Assembly: GCA_037893225.1 (NCBI GenBank)
Contig: JAZGUH010000367.1
Coordinates: forward strand, 868,001 to 932,000
Source of the DNA: Hippasteria phrygiana
Lineage: Eukaryota; Echinodermata; Asteroidea; Valvatida; Goniasteridae
Direction of reading: 5' to 3'
Length of the DNA stretch: 64,000 nt
Shown: piece by piece, positions 25,426-37,623 of the stretch
Position numbering within the stretch: the first letter of the stretch is position 1
Layout of the letters: each line of letters starts with the position of its first letter
Notes under the pieces: model-generated
Database searches by the model: none
The model's input: the letters and a program-made list of their open reading frames with translations, nothing else
Told to the model about the DNA's origin: nothing
Program-made: the position numbers and the translations under genes

Positions 25426-25879
25426 TACACTTTAGTGACTGATCTGGGGTAGCCTTGGGCCAATGTTACTTTTTCGCTTTGTTACCGCATGACTGGTAGC
25501 CTACCGTCCTTATTATTTGCTACTGAACAGTACATAATATGATAAACAAAATACAAATTAATTACAGAGCAGGTACGCAGCTTTGGACAATTAAGTAATT
25601 GTATGTTGAATTTTCTTTTTGGCGTTTTCATTCGGAACTAGGCTTACCTTTTTACATTCGTTACATTTCTGGGGGTTGGGAATGGGGGGTTGTGTAAAAT
25701 GTAAACATAATCACCACGTGTGGACCGCCTTGGAGTAACCATTGTACACATATCGCAGGGAGCAGTTTAAAACACGTTCGCGCACGCAGAACGTTAACTG
25801 GTTGACTTGAATTAGCACTTCATTCACTACATTGTCCACGAGGACGCAATAAATAGGTCTATGAGGGACAAAAAGGTTC

Positions 25880-25961
25880 TGGCAGCGGTGGGATTCGAAC
25901 CCACGCCATCGAAATGACTGGTGCCTTAAACCAGCGCCTTAGACCGCTCGGCCCCGCTACC
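25880..25961 (-). tRNA. tRNA-Leu (AAG), U8G
   Basis: Repeat of 21133 with U8G. Confidence 0.7.
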
Positions 25962-26412
25962 TACACTTTATTGACTGATCTGGGGTAGCCTTGGGCCAAT
26001 GTTACTCTTTCGCTTTGTTACCGCATGACTGGTAGCCTACCGTCCTTATTATTTGCTACTGAACAGTACATAATATGATAAACAAAATACAAATTAATTA
26101 CAGAGCAGGTACCCAGCTTTGGACAAGTAATTGTATGTTGAATTTTCTTTTTGGCGTTTTCATTCGGAACTAGGCTTACCTTTTTACAGTCGTTACATTT
26201 CTGGGGGTTGGGAATGGGGCGTTGGGTAAAATGTAAACATAATCACCACGTGTGGACCGCCTTTGGAGTAACCATTGTACACATATCGCAGGGAGCAGGT
26301 TAAAACACGTGCGCGCACGCAGAACGTTGACTGGTTGACTTGAATTAGCACTTCATTCACTACATTGTCGATGAGGACACAAGAAATAGGTCTATGAGGG
26401 ACAAAAAGTTCC

Positions 26413-26494
26413 TGGCAGCGGTGGGATTCGAACCCACGCCATCGAAATGACTGGTGCCTTAAACCAGCGCCTTAGACCGCTCGGCCACGCTACC
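26413..26494 (-). tRNA. tRNA-Leu (AAG)
   Basis: Repeat of 21666. Gene body intact. Confidence 0.92.
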
Positions 26495-26921
26495 TACACT
26501 TTAGTGACTGATCTGGGGTAGCCTTGGGCCAATGTTACTCTTTCGCTTTGTTACCGCATGACTGGTAGCCTACCGTCCTTATTATTTGCTACTGAACAGT
26601 ACATAATATGATAAACAAAATACAAATTAATTACAGAGCAGGTACGCAGCTTTGGACAAGTAATTGTATGTTGAATTTTCTTTTTGGCGTTTTCATTCGG
26701 AACCTTTTTACAGTCGTTAAATTTCTGGGGGTTGGGTAAAATGTAAACATAATCACCACGTGTGGACCGCCTTGGAGTAACCATTGTACACATATCGCAG
26801 GGAGCAGGTTAAAACACGTGCGCGCACGCAGAACGTTGACTGGTTGACTTGAATTAGCACTTCATTCACTACATTGTCCATGAGGACGCAAGAAATAGGT
26901 CTATGAGGGACAAAAAGGTTC

Positions 26922-27003
26922 TGGCAGCGGTGGCATTCGAACCCACGCCATCGAAATGACTGGTGCCTTAAACCAGCGCCTGAGACCGCTCGGCCACGCT
27001 ACC
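26922..27003 (-). tRNA. tRNA-Leu (AAG), C61G and A21C
   Basis: Repeat of 22175, with the broken 53-61 pair. Confidence 0.62.
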
Positions 27004-27444
27004 TACACTTTAGTGACTGATCTGGGGTAGCCTTGGGCCAATGTTACTCTTTCGCTTTGTTACCGCATGACTGGTAGCCTACCGTCCTTATTATTTGCTA
27101 CTGAACAGTACATAATGTGATAAACAAAATACAAATTAATTACAGAGCAGGTACGCAGCTTTGGACAAGTAATTGTATGTTGAATTTTCTTTTTGGCGTT
27201 TTCATTCGGAACCTTTTTACAGTCGTTAAATTTCTGGGGGTTGGGAAGGGGGGGTTGGGTAAAATGTAAACATAATCACCACGTGTGGACCGCCTTGGAG
27301 TAACCATTGTACACATATCGCAGGGAGCAGGTTAAAACACGTGCGCGCACCGAGAACGTTGACTGGTTGACTTGAATTAGCACTTCATTCACTACATTGT
27401 CCATGAGGACACAAGAAATAGGTCTATGAGGGACAAAAAGTTCC

Positions 27445-27526
27445 TGGCAGCGGTGGGATTCGAACCCACGCCATCGAAATGACTGGTGCCTTAAACCAGC
27501 GCCTTAGACCGCTCGGCCACGCTACC
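27445..27526 (-). tRNA. tRNA-Leu (AAG)
   Basis: Repeat of 26413 at 1032 bp. Confidence 0.92.
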
Positions 27527-27953
27527 TACACTTTAGTGACTGATCTGGGGTAGCCTTGGGCCAATGTTACTCTTTCGCTTTGTTACCGCATGACTGGTAG
27601 CCTACCGTCCTTATTATTTGCTACTGAACAGTACATAATATGATAAACAAAATACAAATTAATTACAGAGCAGGTACGCAGCTTTGGACAAGTAATTGTA
27701 TGTTGAATTTTCTTTTTGGCGTTTTCATTCGGAACCTTTTTACAGTCGTTAAATTTCTGGGGGTTGGGTAAAATGTAAACATAATCACCACGTGTGGACC
27801 GCCTTGGAGTAACCATTGTACACATATCGCAGGGAGCAGGTTAAAACACGTGCGCGCACGCAGAACGTTGACTGGTTGACTTGAATTAGCACTTCATTCA
27901 CTACATTGTCCATGAGGACGCAAGAAATAGGTCTATGAGGGACAAAAAGGTTC

Positions 27954-28035
27954 TGGCAGCGGTGGCATTCGAACCCACGCCATCGAAATGACTGGTGCCT
28001 TAAACCAGCGCCTGAGACCGCTCGGCCACGCTACC
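27954..28035 (-). tRNA. tRNA-Leu (AAG), C61G and A21C
   Basis: Third copy of the C61G form, 1032 bp after 26922. Confidence 0.62.
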
Positions 28036-28476
28036 TACACTTTAGTGACTGATCTGGGGTAGCCTTGGGCCAATGTTACTCTTTCGCTTTGTTACCGCAT
28101 GACTGGTAGCCTACCGTCCTTATTATTTGCTACTGAACAGTACATAATGTGATAAACAAAATACAAATTAATTACAGAGCAGGTACGCAGCTTTGGACAA
28201 GTAATTGTATGTTGAATTTTCTTTTTGGCGTTTTCATTCGGAACCTTTTTACAGTCGTTAAATTTCTGGGGGTTGGGAAGGGGGGGTTGGGTAAAATGTA
28301 AACATAATCACCACGTGTGGACCGCCTTGGAGTAACCATTGTACACATATCGCAGGGAGCAGGTTAAAACACGTGCGCGCACCGAGAACGTTGACTGGTT
28401 GACTTGAATTAGCACTTCATTCACTACATTGTCCATGAGGACACAAGAAATAGGTCTATGAGGGACAAAAATGTTC

Positions 28477-28558
28477 TGGCAGCGGTGGGATTCGAACCCA
28501 CGCCATCGAAATGACTGGTGCCTTAAACCAGCGCCTTAGACCGCTCGGCCACGCTACC
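28477..28558 (-). tRNA. tRNA-Leu (AAG)
   Basis: Gene body as the reference. Same trailer as 22698. Confidence 0.93.
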
Positions 28559-29008
28559 TACACTTTAGTGACTGATCTGGGGTAGCCTTGGGCCAATGTT
28601 ACTCTTTCGCTTTGTTACCGCATGACTGGTAGCCTACCGTCCTTATTATTTGCTACTGAACAGTACATAATATGATAAACAAAATACAAATTAATTACAG
28701 AGCAGGTACGCAGCTTTGGACAAGTAATTGTATGTTGAATTTTCTTTTTGGCGTTTTCATTCGGAACTAGGCTTACCTTTTTAGAGTCGTTACATTTCTG
28801 GGGGTTGGGAATGGGGGGTTGTGTAAAATGTAAACATAATCACCACGTGTGGACCGCATTGGAGTAACCATTGTACACATATCGCAGGGAGCAGGTTAAA
28901 ACACGTGCGCGCACGCAGAACGTTGACTGGTTGACTTGAATTAGCACTTCATTCACTACATTGTCCACGAGGACGCAAGAAATAGGTCTATGAGGGACAA
29001 AAAGGTTC

Positions 29009-29090
29009 TGGCAGCGGTGGGATTCGAACCCACGCCATCGAAATGACTGGTGCCTTAAACCAGCGCCTTAGACCGCTCGGCCACGCTACC
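29009..29090 (-). tRNA. tRNA-Leu (AAG)
   Basis: Identical to the reference. Confidence 0.94.
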
Positions 29091-29540
29091 TACACTTTAG
29101 TGATTGATCTGGGGTAGCCTTGGGCCAATGTTACTCTTTCGCTTTGTTACCGCATGACTGGTAGCCTACCGTCCTTATTATTTGCTACTGAACAGTACAT
29201 AATATGATAAACAAAATACAAATTAATTACAGAGCAGGTACCCAGCTTTGGACAAGTAATTGTATGTTGAATTTTCTTGTTGGCGTTTTCATTCGGAACT
29301 AGGCTTACCTTTTTACAGTCGTTAAATTTCTGGGGGTTGGGAATGGGGGGTTGGGTAAAATGTAAACATAATCACGACGTGTGGACCGCCTTGGAGTAAC
29401 CATTGTACACATATCGCAGGGAGCAGGTTAAAACACGTGCGCGCACGCAGAACGTTGACTGGTTGACTTGAATTAGCACTTCATTCACTACATTGTCCAT
29501 GAGGACACAAGAAATAGGTCTATCATGGACAAAAAAGTTC

Positions 29541-29622
29541 TGGCAGCGGTGGGATTCGAACCCACGCCATCGAAATGACTGGTGCCTTAAACCAGCGCCT
29601 GAGACCGCTCGGCCACGCTACC
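29541..29622 (-). tRNA. tRNA-Leu (AAG), A21C
   Basis: The only gene-body change is A21C. It is followed by a T6 stop. Confidence 0.87.
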
Positions 29623-30064
29623 TACACTTTAGTGTCTGATCTGGGGTAGCCTTGGGCCAATGTTACTATTTTCGCTTTGTTACCGCATGACTGGTAGCCT
29701 ACCGTCCTTATTATTTGCTACTGAACAGTACATAATGTGATAAACAAAATACAAATTAATTACAGAGCAGGTACGCAGCTTTGGACAAGTAATTGTATGT
29801 TGAATTTTCTTTTTGGCGTTTTCATTCGGAACCTTTTTACAGTCGTTAAATTTCTGGGGGTTGGGAAGGGGGGGTTGGGTAAAATGTAAACATAATCACC
29901 ACGTGTGGACCGCCTTGGAGTAACCATTGTACACATATCGCAGGGAGCAGGTTAAAACACGTGCGCGCACCGAGAACGTTGACTGGTTGACTTGAATTAG
30001 CACTTCATTCACTACATTGTCCATGAGGACACAAGAAATAGGTCTATGAGGGACAAAAATGTTC

Positions 30065-30146
30065 TGGCAGCGGTGGGATTCGAACCCACGCCATCGAAAT
30101 GACTGGTGCCTTAAACCAGCGCCTTAGACCGCTCGGCCACGCTACC
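30065..30146 (-). tRNA. tRNA-Leu (AAG)
   Basis: Identical to the reference. Confidence 0.94.
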
Positions 30147-30600
30147 TACACTTTAGTAACTGATCTGGGGTAGCCTTGGGCCAATGTTACTCTTTCGCTT
30201 TGTTACCGCATGACTGGTAGCCTACCGTCCTTATTATTCGCTACTGAACAGTACTTAATATGATAAACAAAATACAAATTAATTACAGAGCAGGTACCCA
30301 GCTTTGGACAAGTAATTGTAAGTAGAATTTTCTTTTTGGCGTTTTCATTCGGAACTAGGCTTACCTTTTTACAGTCGTTAAATTTCTGGGGTTTGTGAAG
30401 GGGGGGGGGGTAAAATGTCAACATAATCACCACGTGTGGACCGCCTTGGAGTAACCATGGTACACATATCGCAGGGAGCGGGTTAAACCACGTGCGCGCA
30501 CGTAGCATGTTGACTGGTTGACTCGAATTAGCATTTCATTCACTACATTGTCCACGAGGACACATCACAAGAAACAGGTCTATCATGGGCAACAAGTTCC

Positions 30601-30682
30601 TGGCAGCGGTGGGATTCGAACCCACGCCATCGAAATGACTGGTGCCTTAAACCAGCGCCTTAGACCGCTCGGCCCCGCTACC
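30601..30682 (-). tRNA. tRNA-Leu (AAG), U8G, no proximal terminator
   Basis: U8G. The trailer reads GGAACTTGTTGCCC, so the T run is interrupted and no T4 stop follows closely. Confidence 0.66.
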
Positions 30683-31137
30683 TACACTTTCGTGACTGAT
30701 CTGTGGTAGCATTATGCCAATGTTACCCTTTCGCGTAGTTATCACATGACTGGTAGCCTACCGTCCTTATTATTCGCTACTGAACAGTACTTAATATGAT
30801 AAACAAAATAAAAATTAATTACAGAGCAGGTACCCAGCTTTGGACAAGTAATTGTATGTAGAATTTTCTTTTTGACGTTTTCATTCGGAACTAGGCTTAC
30901 CTTTTTACAGTCGTTAAATTTCTGGGGGTTGGGAATGGGGGGTTGGGTAAAATGTAAACATAATCACCACGTGTGGACCGCCTTGGAGTAACCATGGTAC
31001 ACATATCGCAGGGAGCAGGTTAAAACACGTGCGCGCACGCAGAACGTTGACTGGTTGACTTGAATTAGCACTTCATTCACTACATTGTCCATGAGGTGAG
31101 GACGCAAGAAATAGGTCTATGAGGGACAAAAAGGTTC

Positions 31138-31219
31138 TGGCAGCGGTGGGATTCGAACCCACGCCATCGAAATGACTGGTGCCTTAAACCAGCGCCTTAG
31201 ACCGCTCGGCAACGCTACC
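31138..31219 (-). tRNA. tRNA-Leu (AAG), G9U
   Basis: G9U changes the A box and a core tertiary base. Confidence 0.75.
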
Positions 31220-31669
31220 TATACTTTAGTGATTGATCTGGGGTAGCCTTGGGCCAATGTTACTTTTTCGCTTTGTTACCGCATGACTGGTAGCCTACCG
31301 TCCTTATTATTTGCTACTGAACAGTACATAATATGATAAACAAAATACAAATTAATTACAGAGCAGGTACCCAGCTTTGGACAAGTAATTGTATGTTTAA
31401 TTTTCTTTTTGGCGTTTTCATTCGGAACTAGGCTTACCTTTTTACAGTCGTTACATTTCTGGGGGTTGGGAATGGGGGGTTGTGTAAAATGTAAACATAA
31501 TCACCACGTGTGGACCGCCTTGGAGTAACCATTGTACACATATCGCAGGGAGCAGGTTAAAACACGTGCGCGCACGCAGAACGTTGACTGGTTGACTTGA
31601 ATTAGCACTTCATTCACTACATTGTCGATGAGGACACAAGAAATAGGTCTATGAGGGACAAAAAGTTCC

Positions 31670-31751
31670 TGGCAGCGGTGGGATTTGAACCCACGCCATC
31701 GAAATGACTGGTGCCTTAAACCAGCGCCTTAGACCGCTCGGCCACGCTACC
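31670..31751 (-). tRNA. tRNA-Leu (AAG), A57
   Basis: G57A in the T loop. This stays a purine, so the B box should remain usable. Confidence 0.88.
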
Positions 31752-32203
31752 TACACTTTCGTGACTGATCTGGGGTAGCCTTAGGCCAATGTTACTTTTT
31801 CGCGTAGTTATCGCATGACTGGTAGCCTACCGTCCTTATTATTCGCTACTGAACAGTACTTAATATGATAAACAAAATACAAATTAATTACAGAGCAGGT
31901 ACCCAGCTTTGGACAAGTAATTGTAAGTAGAATTTTCTTTTTGGCGTTTTCATTCGGAACTAGGCTTACCTTTTTACAGTCGTTAAATTTCTGGGGTTTG
32001 TGAAGGGGGGGGGTAAAATGTAAACATATTCACCACGTGTGGACCGCCTTGGAGTAACCATGGTACACATATCGCAGGGAGCGGGTTAAACCACGTGTGC
32101 GCACGTAGCATGTTGACTGGTTGACTCGAATTAGCATTTCATTCACTACATTGTCCACGAGGACACATCACAAGAAACAGGTCTATCATGGGCAACAAGT
32201 TCC

Positions 32204-32285
32204 TGGCAGCGGTGGGATTCGAACCCACGCCATCGAAATGACTGGTGCCTTAAACCAGCGCCTTAGACCGCTCGGCCACGCTACC
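32204..32285 (-). tRNA. tRNA-Leu (AAG), no proximal terminator
   Basis: The gene body matches the reference, but the T run downstream is interrupted (CTTGTTG). Confidence 0.87.
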
Positions 32286-32740
32286 TACACTTTCGTGACT
32301 GATCTGGGGTAGCCTTAGGCCAATGTTACCCTTTCGCCTAGTTACCGCATGACTGGTAGCCTACCGTCCGTATTATTCGCTACTGAACAGTACTTAATAT
32401 GATAAACAAAATAAAAATTAATTACAGAGCAGGTACCCAGCTTTGGACAAGTAATTGTATGTAGAATTTTCTTTTTGGCGTTTTCATTCGGAACTAGGCT
32501 TACCTTTTTACAGTCGTTAAATTTCTGGGGGTTGGGAATGGGGGGTTGGGTAAAATGTAAACATAATCACCACGTGTGGACCGCCTTGGAGTAACCATGG
32601 TACACATATCGCAGGGAGCAGGTTAAAACACGTGCGCGCACGCAGAACGTTGACTGGTTGACTTGAATTAGCACTTCATTCACTACATTGTCCATGAGGT
32701 AAGGACGCAAGAAATAGGTCTATGAGGGACAAAAAGGTTC

Positions 32741-32822
32741 TGGCAGCGGTGGGATTCGAACCCACGCCATCGAAATGACTGGTGCCTTAAACCAGCGCCT
32801 TAGACCGCTCGGCAACGCTACC
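32741..32822 (-). tRNA. tRNA-Leu (AAG), G9U
   Basis: Repeat of 31138 at 1603 bp. Confidence 0.75.
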
Positions 32823-33272
32823 TATACTTTAGTGATTGATCTGGGGTAGCCTTGGGCCAATGTTACTTTTTCGCTTTGTTACCGCATGACTGGTAGCCTA
32901 CCGTCCTTATTATTTGCTACTGAACAGTACATAATATGATAAACAAAATACAAATTAATTACAGAGCAGGTACCCAGCTTTGGACAAGTAATTGTATGTT
33001 TAATTTTCTTTTTGGCGTTTTCATTCGGAACTAGGCTTACCTTTTTACAGTCGTTACATTTCTGGGGGTTGGGAATGGGGGGTTGTGTAAAATGTAAACA
33101 TAATCACCACGTGTGGACCGCCTTGGAGTAACCATTGTACACATATCGCAGGGAGCAGGTTAAAACACGTGCGCGCACGCAGAACGTTGACTGGTTGACT
33201 TGAATTAGCACTTCATTCACTACATTGTCGATGAGGACACAAGAAATAGGTCTATGAGGGACAAAAAGTTCC

Positions 33273-33354
33273 TGGCAGCGGTGGGATTTGAACCCACGCC
33301 ATCGAAATGACTGGTGCCTTAAACCAGCGCCTTAGACCGCTCGGCCACGCTACC
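33273..33354 (-). tRNA. tRNA-Leu (AAG), A57
   Basis: Repeat of 31670 at 1603 bp. Confidence 0.88.
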
Positions 33355-33806
33355 TACACTTTCGTGACTGATCTGGGGTAGCCTTAGGCCAATGTTACTT
33401 TTTCGCGTAGTTATCGCATGACTGGTAGCCTACCGTCCTTATTATTCGCTACTGAACAGTACTTAATATGATAAACAAAATACAAATTAATTACAGAGCA
33501 GGTACCCAGCTTTGGACAAGTAATTGTAAGTAGAATTTTCTTTTTGGCGTTTTCATTCGGAACTAGGCTTACCTTTTTACAGTCGTTAAATTTCTGGGGT
33601 TTGTGAAGGGGGGGGGTAAAATGTAAACATATTCACCACGTGTGGACCGCCTTGGAGTAACCATGGTACACATATCGCAGGGAGCGGGTTAAACCACGTG
33701 TGCGCACGTAGCATGTTGACTGGTTGACTCGAATTAGCATTTCATTCACTACATTGTCCACGAGGACACATCACAAGAAACAGGTCTATCATGGGCAACA
33801 AGTTCC

Positions 33807-33888
33807 TGGCAGCGGTGGGATTCGAACCCACGCCATCGAAATGACTGGTGCCTTAAACCAGCGCCTGAGACCGCTCGGCCACGCTACC
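33807..33888 (-). tRNA. tRNA-Leu (AAG), A21C, no proximal terminator
   Basis: A hybrid unit: the 3' trailer is of the interrupted-T type seen at 32204, while the gene body and 5' flank match 29541. A recombination junction lies inside or next to the gene. Confidence 0.83.
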
Positions 33889-34330
33889 TACACTTTAGTG
33901 TCTGATCTGGGGTAGCCTTGGGCCAATGTTACTATTTTCGCTTTGTTACCGCATGACTGGTAGCCTACCGTCCTTATTATTTGCTACTGAACAGTACATA
34001 ATGTGATAAACAAAATACAAATTAATTACAGAGCAGGTACGCAGCTTTGGACAAGTAATTGTATGTTGAATTTTCTTTTTGGCGTTTTCATTCGGAACCT
34101 TTTTACAGTCGTTAAATTTCTGGGGGTTGGGAAGGGGGGGTTGGGTAAAATGTAAACATAATCACCACGTGTGGACCGCCTTGGAGTAACCATTGTACAC
34201 ATATCGCAGGGAGCAGGTTAAAACACGTGCGCGCACCGAGAACGTTGACTGGTTGACTTGAATTAGCACTTCATTCACTACATTGTCCATGAGGACACAA
34301 GAAATAGGTCTATGAGGGACAAAAATGTTC

Positions 34331-34412
34331 TGGCAGCGGTGGGATTCGAACCCACGCCATCGAAATGACTGGTGCCTTAAACCAGCGCCTTAGACCGCTC
34401 GGCCACGCTACC
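34331..34412 (-). tRNA. tRNA-Leu (AAG)
   Basis: Identical to the reference. Repeat of 30065. Confidence 0.94.
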
Positions 34413-34865
34413 TACACTTTAGTAACTGATCTGGGGTAGCCTTGGGCCAATGTTACTCTTTCGCTTTGTTACCGCATGACTGGTAGCCTACCGTCCTTAT
34501 TATTCGCTACTGAACAGTACTTAATATGATAAACAAAATACAAATTAATTACAGAGCAGGTACCCAGCTTTGGACAAGTAATTGTAAGTAGAATTTTCTT
34601 TTTGGCGTTTTCATTCGGAACTAGGCTTACCTTTTTACAGTCGTTAAATTTCTGGGGTTTGTGAAGGGGGGGGGGTAAAATGTCAACATAATCACCACGT
34701 GTGGACCGCCTTGGAGTAACCATGGTACACATATCGCAGGGAGCGGGTTAAACCACGTGCGCGCACGTAGCATGTTGACTGGTTGACTCGAATTAGCATT
34801 TCATTCACTACATTGTCCACGAGGACACATCACAAGAAACAGGTCTATCATGGGCAACAAGTTCC

Positions 34866-34947
34866 TGGCAGCGGTGGGATTCGAACCCACGCCATCGAAA
34901 TGACTGGTGCCTTAAACCAGCGCCTTAGACCGCTCGGCCCCGCTACC
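34866..34947 (-). tRNA. tRNA-Leu (AAG), U8G, no proximal terminator
   Basis: Repeat of 30601 with both defects. Confidence 0.66.
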
Positions 34948-35402
34948 TACACTTTCGTGACTGATCTGTGGTAGCATTATGCCAATGTTACCCTTTCGCG
35001 TAGTTATCACATGACTGGTAGCCTACCGTCCTTATTATTCGCTACTGAACAGTACTTAATATGATAAACAAAATAAAAATTAATTACAGAGCAGGTACCC
35101 AGCTTTGGACAAGTAATTGTATGTAGAATTTTCTTTTTGACGTTTTCATTCGGAACTAGGCTTACCTTTTTACAGTCGTTAAATTTCTGGGGGTTGGGAA
35201 TGGGGGGTTGGGTAAAATGTAAACATAATCACCACGTGTGGACCGCCTTGGAGTAACCATGGTACACATATCGCAGGGAGCAGGTTAAAACACGTGCGCG
35301 CACGCAGAACGTTGACTGGTTGACTTGAATTAGCACTTCATTCACTACATTGTCCATGAGGTGAGGACGCAAGAAATAGGTCTATGAGGGACAAAAAGGT
35401 TC

Positions 35403-35484
35403 TGGCAGCGGTGGGATTCGAACCCACGCCATCGAAATGACTGGTGCCTTAAACCAGCGCCTTAGACCGCTCGGCAACGCTACC
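35403..35484 (-). tRNA. tRNA-Leu (AAG), G9U
   Basis: Third G9U copy. Repeat of 31138. Confidence 0.75.
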
Positions 35485-35934
35485 TATACTTTAGTGATTG
35501 ATCTGGGGTAGCCTTGGGCCAATGTTACTTTTTCGCTTTGTTACCGCATGACTGGTAGCCTACCGTCCTTATTATTTGCTACTGAACAGTACATAATATG
35601 ATAAACAAAATACAAATTAATTACAGAGCAGGTACCCAGCTTTGGACAAGTAATTGTATGTTTAATTTTCTTTTTGGCGTTTTCATTCGGAACTAGGCTT
35701 ACCTTTTTACAGTCGTTACATTTCTGGGGGTTGGGAATGGGGGGTTGTGTAAAATGTAAACATAATCACCACGTGTGGACCGCCTTGGAGTAACCATTGT
35801 ACACATATCGCAGGGAGCAGGTTAAAACACGTGCGCGCACGCAGAACGTTGACTGGTTGACTTGAATTAGCACTTCATTCACTACATTGTCGATGAGGAC
35901 ACAAGAAATAGGTCTATGAGGGACAAAAAGTTCC

Positions 35935-36016
35935 TGGCAGCGGTGGGATTTGAACCCACGCCATCGAAATGACTGGTGCCTTAAACCAGCGCCTTAGACC
36001 GCTCGGCCACGCTACC
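35935..36016 (-). tRNA. tRNA-Leu (AAG), A57
   Basis: Third A57 copy. Confidence 0.88.
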
Positions 36017-36468
36017 TACACTTTCGTGACTGATCTGGGGTAGCCTTAGGCCAATGTTACTTTTTCGCGTAGTTATCGCATGACTGGTAGCCTACCGTCC
36101 TTATTATTCGCTACTGAACAGTACTTAATATGATAAACAAAATACAAATTAATTACAGAGCAGGTACCCAGCTTTGGACAAGTAATTGTAAGTAGAATTT
36201 TCTTTTTGGCGTTTTCATTCGGAACTAGGCTTACCTTTTTACAGTCGTTAAATTTCTGGGGTTTGTGAAGGGGGGGGGTAAAATGTAAACATATTCACCA
36301 CGTGTGGACCGCCTTGGAGTAACCATGGTACACATATCGCAGGGAGCGGGTTAAACCACGTGTGCGCACGTAGCATGTTGACTGGTTGACTCGAATTAGC
36401 ATTTCATTCACTACATTGTCCACGAGGACACATCACAAGAAACAGGTCTATCATGGGCAACAAGTTCC

Positions 36469-36550
36469 TGGCAGCGGTGGGATTCGAACCCACGCCATCG
36501 AAATGACTGGTGCCTTAAACCAGCGCCTTAGACCGCTCGGCCACGCTACC
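36469..36550 (-). tRNA. tRNA-Leu (AAG), no proximal terminator
   Basis: Repeat of 32204. Gene body intact, T run interrupted. Confidence 0.87.
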
Positions 36551-36805
36551 TACACTTTCGTGACTGATCTGGGGTAGCCTTAGGCCAATGTTACCCTTTC
36601 GCCTAGTTACCGCATGACTGGTAGCCTACCGTCCGTATTATTCGCTACTGAACAGTATACAGAATATGATATACAAAATACAAATTAATTACAGAGCAGG
36701 TACCCAGCTTTGGACAAGTAATTGTATGTAGAATTTTCTTTTTGGCGTTTTCATTAGGAACTAGGCTTACCTTTTTACAGTCGTTAAATTTCTGGGGTTT
36801 GTGAA

Positions 36806-36825
36806 GGGGGGGGGGGGGGGGGGGG
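36806..36825 (+). repeat. Poly-G tract (20 G) inside an array spacer
   Basis: The G-rich part of the spacer has expanded to an uninterrupted run of 20 G. The surrounding spacer also lacks the GTGTGGACCGCCTTG segment present in other units. Confidence 0.9.
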
Positions 36826-37004
36826 TGGGTAAAATGTAAACATAATCACCACGAGTAACCATCGTACACATATCGCAGGGAGCGGGTTAAACCACGTGCG
36901 CGCACGTAGCATGTTGACTGGTTGACTCGAATTAGCACTTCATTCACTACATTGTCCACGAGGACACATCACAAGAAATAGGTCTATCATGGACAACAAG
37001 TTCC

Positions 37005-37086
37005 TGGCAGCGGTGGGATTCGAACCCACGCCATCGAAATAACTGGTGCCTTAAACCAGCGTCTTAGACCGCTCGGCCACGCTACC
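37005..37086 (-). tRNA. tRNA-Leu (AAG), G24A, no proximal terminator
   Basis: G24A breaks 11-24 in the D stem, and one variable-arm pair becomes a wobble. The trailer lacks a T4 run. Confidence 0.65.
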
Positions 37087-37541
37087 TACACTTTCGTGAC
37101 TGATCTGGGGTAGCCTTAGGCCAATGTTACCCTTTCGCCTAGTTACCGCATGACTGGTAGCCTACCGTCCGTATTATTCGCTACTGAACAGTACTTAATA
37201 TGATAAACAAAATAAAAATTAATTACAGAGCAGGTACCCAGCTTTGGACAAGTAATTGTATGTAGAATTTTCTTTTTGACGTTTTCATTCGGAACTAGGC
37301 TTACCTTTTTACAGTCGTTAAATTTCTGGGGGTTGGGAATGGGGGGTTGGGTAAAATGTAAACATAATCACCACGTGTGGACCGCTTTGGAGTAACCATT
37401 GTACACATATCGCAGGGAGCAGGTTAAAACACGTGCGCGCACGCAGAACGTTGACTGGTTGACTTGAATTAGCACTTCATTCACTACATTGTCCATGAGG
37501 TGAGGACGCAAGAAATCGGTCTATGAGGGACAAAAAGGTTC

Positions 37542-37623
37542 TGGCAGCGGTGGGATTCGAACCCACGCCATCGAAATGACTGGTGCCTAAAACCAGCGCC
37601 TTAGACCGCTCGGCCACGCTACC
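37542..37623 (-). tRNA. tRNA-Leu (UAG)
   Basis: Only A34U differs from the reference. This is one of two UAG genes isolated inside an AAG-only stretch. Confidence 0.92.

Larger units (their letters stand above)
19497..28476. repeat. Higher-order repeat, 4747-bp period, with an extra 1032-bp dimer duplication
   Basis: Copies at 20079, 20597, 21133, 21666 and 22175 recur at 24826, 25344, 25880, 26413 and 26922 (offset 4747), including the private C25U plus C20aA, U8G and C61G changes and a 4-base spacer insertion. The pair 26413/26922 is then repeated at 27445/27954 (offset 1032). The C66A copy at 19547 is matched at 23762 (offset 4215). Confidence 0.9.
29541..36655. repeat. Higher-order repeat, about 4266-bp period, containing a 1603-bp trimer repeat
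   Basis: Copies at 29541, 30065, 30601, 31138, 31670 and 32204 recur at 33807, 34331, 34866, 35403, 35935 and 36469 (offset 4265-4266). Within the block, 31138/31670/32204 recur at 32741/33273/33807 (offset 1603). The second copy diverges at about 36655, where the spacer gains a small change and then a long poly-G run. Confidence 0.9.
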
